From contig OW121741.1 of NCBI GenBank assembly GCA_933228675.1, positions 118,084,069-118,148,068 on the forward strand: 64,000 bases of DNA, read 5' to 3'. Under the pieces are notes generated by a model, which did not search any database, was not told where the DNA came from, and saw nothing but the letters and a program-made list of their open reading frames with translations. Below, in pieces: positions 56,600-64,000 of the stretch. The first letter of the stretch is position 1. Each line of letters starts with the position of its first letter. Made by a program: the position numbers and the translations under genes. Source of the stretch: Stomorhina lunata (lineage: Eukaryota > Arthropoda > Insecta > Diptera > Rhiniidae).

Positions 56600-57950
56600 T
56601 AATTGTAATTATAAAATTTTTCTAATTATCAATTTATTTGCTGTGTTTCATTGGGATTTATTTCCTATTTTCTAACCATTTTTTTTTTTTTTTTTGAGGA
56701 AGGAGGTCTACTAAATCCTACTAACAATAATTTAGATTGCCGCAATAGTTCCATTAAACACTCCGCACTTCTAATAATGTATATTTTATATATTTTTTTT
56801 TTATTCCACACATAAATACAATTGCAAACATTTATCATATAAACACATACTTAGAGAAATGAACATACATTTCTAGAGAATGTTATAATGCGTGTGGGTG
56901 CGATTGCGTATGAATGAGTGCTTGTATGTGTATGGCGTATTGATCACGAGTAGATGTGTTTATAAAGGACCTTTACAATGAAAAATTGGTTCTTTACGCG
57001 TTTTAACAATAATTTGTTGGTGATTTTGTTGTTTTTGTTGTTATTGTTGTTGTCGCTCTTGCTGTTATTGTAGTTTGTTCATTGTTGAGGAAATATTTGC
57101 AATAAATTTAGTTAAAGTTTTGTTTTTGGGGCTATAGAGAGTGTTTCGACGGGTGTTGGCAGGACGACGTGTATATCTAACTAAATGTCTGTCTGTCAGT
57201 CATTCAGTCATACAAACAGACAGACACACAAACGGACTGACAGAAGGACTTAACAGTCAGTTATTTTCGAAAACCTAAACTTATTATATGTGCAAATGTT
57301 TATGTATGTATGTATTAATGTTAGTATGTTTGAACAGAAATAAATAGATGTGGAATTTATGTGTATATCTGAGCTCATGATGAGTTTAATGTATGTTTCT
57401 AAACAATATATTGAACATACATCAATACATACATATCCACTTGTATGTATAAATTTACGTATGTGTAATGATGTATGTCTTTTTTTACTTGTGTGTGTGT
57501 GTGTTAGTATGCTAAAAAGGACCATCATGATATGACCCATCATCATAATCATACTACTTTTTATTCTAGTACCATTATACCCCCACCTAACTCCATCCAC
57601 CTCCTCTTTAACCATCATCATCATCATTGTCCTCATCATTCCCTTACACCCCTTTTAACCTAAATGTCATTGTATATTCACACATTTTATCGTGTATATA
57701 TGCACAATCACTTATGCGTGTAAAGGTATTTGTGTGTTTGGATATGTGTTTGTGTATAAGTTTAAGCACTAGAAAGCTGTCATTGCCTAAATTATATGCG
57801 AAATGTGCGTGAATAAGTATTGAACATATAATAAATAAACGTAAAGCTAAACATAGCACTTAGTTAACGAGGCTGGTAGCAAAAGGGATCTTAAAAGTTT
57901 CAGGGAAAAATATCTTTAAAATTTTTTTTTATTTAGATGCTTTGGAAAAA
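56600..57950. other. Motif-free island 8; candidate regulatory DNA
   Basis: Contains GTT/TTG runs (57018-57075), TATG-type repeats, a GT run (57490-57503), a CAT run and a GTCT/CAGA inverted repeat listed separately. No gene seen. Confidence 0.45.
57186..57243. other. Paired inverted repeats (TGTCTGTCTGT / ACAGACAGACA and CTGTCAGTC / GACTGACAG)
   Basis: TGTCTGTCTGT (57186-57196) pairs with 57216-57226, and CTGTCAGTC (57193-57201) pairs with 57235-57243. The two stems overlap on the left, so they are mutually exclusive foldings. Confidence 0.75.
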
Positions 57951-58019
57951 AAGACATGTATGGCATACAAATATTTTGTCTGTATTAACAATTTTGATTA
58001 AAATCTGTTTGTTTTTTTT

Positions 58020-59000
58020 AAGGCATTTTTAGCTTGAAATGCTAATTTGGCATATTTAGCTTAAAAATCGTATCTTTGCTTATCTAATTTAAATTTTTTT
58101 ACCAAAATCTTTAAGTTTTTAGGAAACTTTTCATTGCTAATTTATTTGATTAATAAAGAATTATTTTTTCATATAATTATTTCATAGAAAAACAAACCAT
58201 ATGAAAAATATGCAAAAATATGCCCTTTTAAATTTCTAGTTATATAACGCAAAATTGTATAGTTATCGCAAATATGAGATTGTTATTAGCTCTGTCAGTT
58301 TTTTTTTACACAATCTAATACAAAATCTTCAGGATATTTCCAAAAATATGCAATTAAAGGCAAATATGCTAAAATATGCTTTTACAATTTTTAAGCTTTT
58401 TAACAAAAAATTTAATAATTCATCGAAACCTTCGTAAAATTTTCATTGCTAATTTATTTGATTGATAAAGAATTATTTTTTCATATAATTATTTCATAGA
58501 AAAATAAAATTTACAAAAAATATGCAAAATTATGCTCTTTTAAAATTCTAGTTATTTAACGAAAAATTTTATAGTTTTCGCAAATATAAACTTGTTATTA
58601 ACCTTGTCAGTTTTTTTACTTAATCTTATACCAAATCCTAAAGAATTTCCCAAAAATATGAATTTATAAGCAAATATGCTTTTACGATTTTTATGCTATT
58701 TAACAAAAAATTTAATAATTTATCGAAGCCTTCGTAAAATTTTCTTTGCAAATTTATTTGATTGATAAAATATTATTTTTTCATAGAAAAATAAATTTTA
58801 TGAAAAATATGCAAGAATATGCTTTTTTAAATTTCCAGTTATTTAACGAATAATTGTATAGTTAATCAGATTTTAAACTGCTATTAACCCTTTCCATTTT
58901 TTACACAATTTAATACAAAATCTTATAGAATTTTCTAAAAAAATATGCACTTAAAGGCAAATATGCTAAATTAAGCTTTAACGATTTTTATGCTATTTAA
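58020..59000 (+). repeat. Tandem array of the same about 310-bp unit, three copies (block B)
   Basis: Cores at 58204, 58516 and 58803 with the same landmarks as block A at 54.1-55.05 kb ('tatataacgcaaaattgtata', 'gttatcgcaaatatgagatt', 'ttcatataattatttcata'). It is more diverged than block A and about 3 kb away. Confidence 0.93.
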
Positions 59001-59249
59001 CAAAAAATTTAATAAATCATTTGAATCTTCATATTTTTATTACTCATACCTTTCTTTTTTCCTCATTTTATAACAATTTATTAATTTTTTGTTCAAAATT
59101 TGCATAAAAAGTAAAATATGCAAAAATAAGCATTTTGAATAGAAATTTAATAAATAAATAAAATATCTTATTTTTAATGATTTTTGCTATTAGATTTTGT
59201 TTTAAATCTCTTATATTTTATTTTTAATATAACTTTTAACAATTTTCAT

Positions 59250-59740
59250 TAAAATCTGTTAAACTTTTAAGGCAAATTTTTGCATATTTTGCTTAAAATG
59301 CTTAGTTTTAAGACAAAAGCAATTTTTTTGTAATTAATTAGGCTAATTCTTTGCTTATATTAAAAATTTTCGTTAAATCTGTTAAATTTTTTAAGGCATA
59401 TTTTTGCATATTTTGCTAAAAATGCTTATTTTAAAGAAAAAAGCAATTTTTTGTAATTAGTTGGGCTAATACTTTGTTTATATTAACAATTTTTATTAAA
59501 ATTTGTTAAATTTGTTAAGGCATATTTTTGCATATTTTGCTTAAAATGATTATTTTGAAGAACCAAACAATTTTTTGGAATTAATTAGGCTAATACTTTG
59601 CTTATATGAACAATTTACGTTAAAATTTGTTAAATTTTTTAAGGCATATTTTTGCATATTTTGCTTAAAATGCTTATTTTGAAGAAATACACAAATTTTT
59701 GTAATTAATTAGGCTAATTTTTTTAATAGTTTGTAGAAAT
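59250..59740 (-). repeat. Tandem array, about 122-bp unit, four copies
   Basis: 'ttaaggcatatttttgcata' + 'ttttgcttaaaatgcttattt' at about 59269, 59394, 59517 and 59640, each followed by 'ttttttgtaattaattaggc' and 'taatactttgcttatat'. Confidence 0.95.
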
Positions 59741-59749
59741 AAAGCTAAA

Positions 59750-59935
59750 CATAAAGTTTGAAAGCTTTCAAAGTAAGTTTTCCTGTTATTTAGACTCACT
59801 TTTCTAAACTCTCTCCTTTTTCAAACCCATCAATACTTCCAATATTTTCAAACCTCCCTCCAATTCGCCTACTCTCGTTACAAATGCCATTTCTTCTTTT
59901 TTTCCTTGTTTTATATAAAATATTCCAAACAAAAA

Positions 59936-59969
<34 letters not shown>

Positions 59970-60950
59970 TTTGAATGTGTGAATATTGGTCGCCTAAATA
60001 AATATATTTTAGAAATATTGAACCCAGCCTTTTTATTACTTTATCAATTGTATAACAATATGTAACCATTACTCGTAAAGCTCTAAATAATATTTTATTT
60101 CATTGTCTCTAACACTCTATTGCATTCTCTTTTCTCTTAAACTCACACTCTGCTGGCTACTTTCCCCCCTCCCAAACATATGACGAGCGTTTGTTTTTAT
60201 ACATCTAAAATAAAGTACAAATTCGCAGTGTATGCTTTTAGGCTTTCTTTTTTATTCTGTTTTGTTTTTATTGATGAAATATCCTTCAATTATTATAAAT
60301 ATTTAGCGTTTAGGTATATACCACAATATTTTTTTTTTTGATCAATATTATTTTGATATATCATTAGAAACAGTCACACAAACTTGTATATAATGTATAC
60401 AAAATTTTACGTATAATATGGCTTTTTTGCGCCTAAACTTATACATTAAAATTTACTGAGTTTAGCTAAAAAAGAAGAGGGTTATTTTCGGCTTTAATAC
60501 TGGCTATTATTGCTTTGTTTTAATTTGATCTATATGTATTTTATTTTAACAACAAATAACTGTTCTAATAAACGCTCAATCGGAACCAGCAAAAAGGGGA
60601 GAGTCAGTCCTTTATGGTTTCGCTATGTATATCTGTCTGTCTGTGTGTGTGTATAAAGGACTATATGCAAAAATTGAGGTGTGTTTTTTTTTCTAAAAGC
60701 CATCATCATTTATTTTCATATTCAAATATAAAATTTGATTATTTATTGCGTTTTTTTGTTGTTGTGTGTGTTGTTTTATAGATTTGTTTATGCAGATAGT
60801 AGTTATTGATGGAAAATAATAATTAGATATTTTTGTTGTTGTTGCAGTTGTTTTTAGTATAATTTTTCAAAAAAAATCTAACAAATAACATGGGGGTACT
60901 CATACATACCAACATTTATATTTGTAATTAATTAACTAATTATAGTTTAA
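59750..60950. other. Motif-free island 9
   Basis: Holds a 29-bp GT microsatellite (59939-59967), a TCTG/GTGT stretch (60631-60651) and TTG runs. No gene seen. Confidence 0.45.
59939..59967. repeat. (GT)n microsatellite
   Basis: Uninterrupted GT dinucleotides over about 29 bp. Confidence 0.95.
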
Positions 60951-60989
60951 AGTAAAGATAAAGACAAATATTTGAGAAATGGTGAAATA

Positions 60990-61680
60990 AATAAAAATTG
61001 TTGGCCAATAAAGGGGAATAACAGGAAATATTGGTCTAATAACAACACAAAAACTAAATTTAATTGAAATATGAGATTTTTCCTTAAATTTGATAAAAAT
61101 TTGGAATGCATATTTTTGCCTAAAAGGCTTATCTTTAGAGAGAAGTCTTCAAAATTTTTATTATAAGACATTTTTTGAAAAGAATTTTTTAGTAAAAATA
61201 ATCAAATAAGAGAGAATGTTAGTCTAACACAAAATAAAAAAAATTAATTGAAAAAAATGGGAATTACAAGAAATATTGGTCTAATAATGACACAAAAGCC
61301 AATTTTTATTAAAATATGGCACTTTTCCTTGAATTTTGTAAAAATTTGAAATGCATATCTTTGCATATTTTACCTAAAATGCTTATTTTTTGAGTGAAAT
61401 CTCAAAATATTTGTTATAAAACATTTTTCTAAAATAAATTTTTAGTAAAATAAAGAAAATCAAAATTAGTCTAACACAAAATAAAAAAATAGAAATTAAA
61501 AAAATTGGTGGCCAAGAAATGGGAATTACAAGAAATATTGATCTAATAATGGCACAAAAATTAAATTTTATTAAAATATGACATTTTCCCTTAAATATTA
61601 TAAAAATTTTATATGCATATTTTTGCATATTTTACCTAAAATGCTTATGTTTAGAGAGAAATCTCGAAATTATTCTTAAA
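60990..61680 (-). repeat. Tandem array, about 250-bp unit, three copies
   Basis: 'gggaattacaagaaatattg' + 'tctaataatgacacaaaa' at about 61014, 61259 and 61519, each followed by 'atatgacatttttccttaaat', 'aatgcatatttttgcatatttt' and 'gagagaaatctc'. Confidence 0.92.
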
Positions 61681-64000
61681 AACATTTTTACAAATGGAAT
61701 TTTTAGTCAAATAACGAAAAGTCGAGATAATGATAAAGTTAACACAAAATTTATATATTATTGACGTATTTTACTAAATTTGATCAAATAATAAAATGCA
61801 TATTTTTGCATATTTTACTTAAAATGCTTATTTATAAAGAAAACCTAAAATTTTAAACACACAAAATTATCACCTTATTAAAATTACACATTTTCTTTTG
61901 ATTTCGGTCTTAACTAAAGATGCATATTTTTGCATATTCTTCTTAAAAGTCTTATTTTTTAGGGAAACTCTAAATTTTGTATTACGAAATTTTTGAAGAT
62001 AATAGTAAAATGACAAAATTTCGCAATCATAATATCAAATCCTTGTTTTACAAAAATCAAATATTTTTCAAAAAGTTCTATCAAAACTAAAAATGCATAT
62101 TTAGGCATATTTTGTAAAAATACTTAATTATAGAAGAAAGCTTAAGTTTTTGTAACAAATTAAGAAACTAATGTATAAAAATTGGCCTCATTCTAAAAAG
62201 ATATTAATATTTATTATAAATAAGACTAAAGATGCATATATTTGCATATTTTTCCTAAATTTCCTATATATTAAGGCAACTCCAAATGTTGAAAAAATTG
62301 CATTTTGTATAATAATTATCCCAAAATCTAATTTTTATAAAATATTTTGTAAAAATCTCGTAGTTTTCTTTAAATATTATCAAATCCAAAAATGCATATT
62401 TAGGCATACTTTGCATTAAATTCTTATTTATAGCAGGAAACATAAATTTTTCCAACCATTTAAGCAAGTATAATTAACTATTGTTACAATTTAAGTTATA
62501 CAATCATATTTTAAGCTAAATTTAAAGAAGCTTATTTTGGCATATTTTGCTTAAAATGCTTATTTGAACAATTTTTCAATAAAATATTGCAATAAAGTAG
62601 GTGAATGTAGGTTAAATTTCAAGTTTAAGCAAAATTTAAGAAAGCATATTTTTGCATATTTTGCTTAAAATGCTTATTTTTATAAAAATCTTAACAAAAA
62701 GTCAAAATCGAATAAAATTTTAGGGTGAATTTCATTTGTATTTAACTAAAACTGCTTCAAACTTTAATTATTGATAAACCCATATTTTTGTTAAGCATAT
62801 TTTGTTTAAAATGCTTATTTGAACAACAGCTTTAAGTTTTTGTAGTTCTTTAATGAAATATTGTAATAAAGTAGGTAAAAAAAGGTAAAATGTCATGTTT
62901 TATCAAAATTTGATAGAGCCTATTTTTGCATATTTTGCTTAAAAGGCTTATTTATATAAAAATTTTGATAAAAAGCCAAAATCAAATAAAATTTTTGAGT
63001 GAATATTTTTCTATTTAACTAAAACTGCTGCAACGTTTTTCCAAACTTAAAGTTATTTTTGCTAAATCTAAATTTTTGTAAAGCATATTTAAGCATTTTT
63101 TGTTACTTTTTAAAAGTTTGAAGTATTTTTGAAATATTGTTCAAAAGTCATGTGCATATTTTAGCATATGTTGTCTTAAAAGCTTATCTCTTCTGAAATT
63201 TTGAAAAATATATTTCAAAAGCGACATAAACTTCAAATTTTCAAATGCATATTTTTGCATATTTGGTCATTTCCCCGAAACTGAAGATTTTTGTTACATT
63301 TTAATTAACCATTTTGGTTCAAAAATAAATACTAGTCCAAAACTTTATAAAATGTACATTTACAATTAATTTTAACAATTTTTTTTACCATATTTTGGCT
63401 GATTTTAATATCTACGATTATTTTCGCTAAATCTTTAAATTTGTGTGTTTACGTCAGTGATATCTTCATTATTATATATAAATATAGCTGAAAAGTCATA
63501 CTAAAATTAAATTAAAAAATGCATATTTTTGCATATTTTGCTTTTTTTCAATATTGTTTCATGAATTTTGGATTTTTTATAATTTTCTTTCATTAAAAAG
63601 GGAACATTTGTTAAATACTGTGCCAAATTTTACAATTTGCATCATATTATGAACAGATAGAAATGAATACTAAGGTTAAATTTTAAAATGCTTATTTATG
63701 CATATTTTGTTATTTTTTTTTTAATTTTATAAAATTTTAAAGTGTTTAAATTTTCTCATTTATCTTAAAGATATATACGTAAAAAGCCTTACGAAATAAA
63801 ATTAGTACTATTGAAATATATTTAATGCATAAAAGCTTATTTTAGCATATTTTGCTTATTATGTTTATTTCCGGAATAAAAAGGTAAATCTTTTAATTTT
63901 TTTTTAATTTTCTGACAAATTCATAATAAGATTTGTATAAAAATATGACATTACTCCTAATAAAGCTCGTTTTTCTATACTTTACTGATTTTTTTCAAAA
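61680..64000 (-). repeat. ATGC motif domain, reversed orientation, to the window end
   Basis: 'aatgcatatttttgcatatttt' and 'gcatattttgcttaaaatgcttattt' cores continue about every 120-230 bp (for example 61797, 61920, 62093, 62233, 62391, 62533, 62642, 62925, 63245, 63519) with diverged spacers. No gene seen. Confidence 0.85.

Larger units (their letters stand above)
10591..64000 (+). other. ab: Giant ab intron (continues beyond the window)
   Basis: Begins at a consensus donor GTAAGT. The next expected (zinc-finger) exon is not found, so the intron is at least 53.4 kb unless alternative exons interrupt it. It holds domain-wise arrays of short motifs, several local tandem arrays, a full-length LTR retrotransposon, a hAT-like element, one assembly gap and unique islands; each is listed separately. 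Confidence 0.8.

Noticed and set aside
10591..64000. C2H2 zinc-finger exon of abrupt within the window
   Set aside because: I looked for the CX2C...HX3-5H coding expected after the phase-1 exon end and found none; the intron must extend beyond 64000.

Overview
The window looks like nuclear DNA of a higher dipteran, most likely a calyptrate fly (blowfly, flesh fly or house-fly type). This rests on a strongly AT-rich composition, spliceosomal introns, and a gene closely resembling Drosophila abrupt set in very long introns. It also contains a DINE-1-like element, a Ty3/gypsy LTR retrotransposon and a hAT element. The species call is inference.

The only host gene I can assign with confidence is abrupt (ab), a BTB zinc-finger transcription factor, on the + strand. 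The window holds a probable 5'UTR/first coding exon (splice acceptor before 6200, ATG at 6797, donor at 7246) and coding exons 9364-9865, 9977-10246 and 10371-10590. Together these give about 480 residues: the N-terminus, the complete BTB domain, a poly-Asn linker and the acidic/Ser-rich linker. The last exon ends in phase 1. The zinc-finger exon(s) are not in the window, so the following intron runs from 10591 past 64000 (more than 53 kb). Upstream (1-6199) are a DINE-1/Helentron-like element, a possible last exon of a minus-strand gene, a 12-bp minisatellite and an AT-rich 31-bp tandem array.

The giant intron is organised into domains. Each domain is dominated by one short motif: AAGCTTT (10.8-17.6 kb), a GCCTA-N4-TAGGC hairpin (17-29 kb), a TTTTTCTATAGAAAAA palindrome (19.1-20.9 and 26.3-27 kb; a related motif fills the two upstream introns), and ATGCAAAAATATGC (39.4-64 kb, both orientations). 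The ATGC domain contains several local tandem arrays of different monomer lengths (about 122, 143, 165, 250, 276 and 310 bp) that share the core but not the spacer. About nine islands without these motifs, rich in simple repeats, interrupt the arrays and are candidate regulatory DNA.

Nested in the intron is a nearly pristine sense-oriented Ty3/gypsy element (29961-38588): 1.69-kb LTRs, 4-bp AGTT duplication, 18-nt tRNA-Lys primer site, intact gag and pol, and a textbook -1 frameshift signal (GGGAAAC, 6-nt spacer, 10-bp perfect stem). It lies 7 bp downstream of a candidate 31-nt exon (29923-29953). With a second candidate exon at 42795, that exon would give an abrupt isoform with a short zinc-finger-less tail. 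A 1179-bp hAT-like element (52133-53311, 8-bp duplication) carries a decayed LINE reverse-transcriptase fragment. A 200-N assembly gap lies at 50494-50693.
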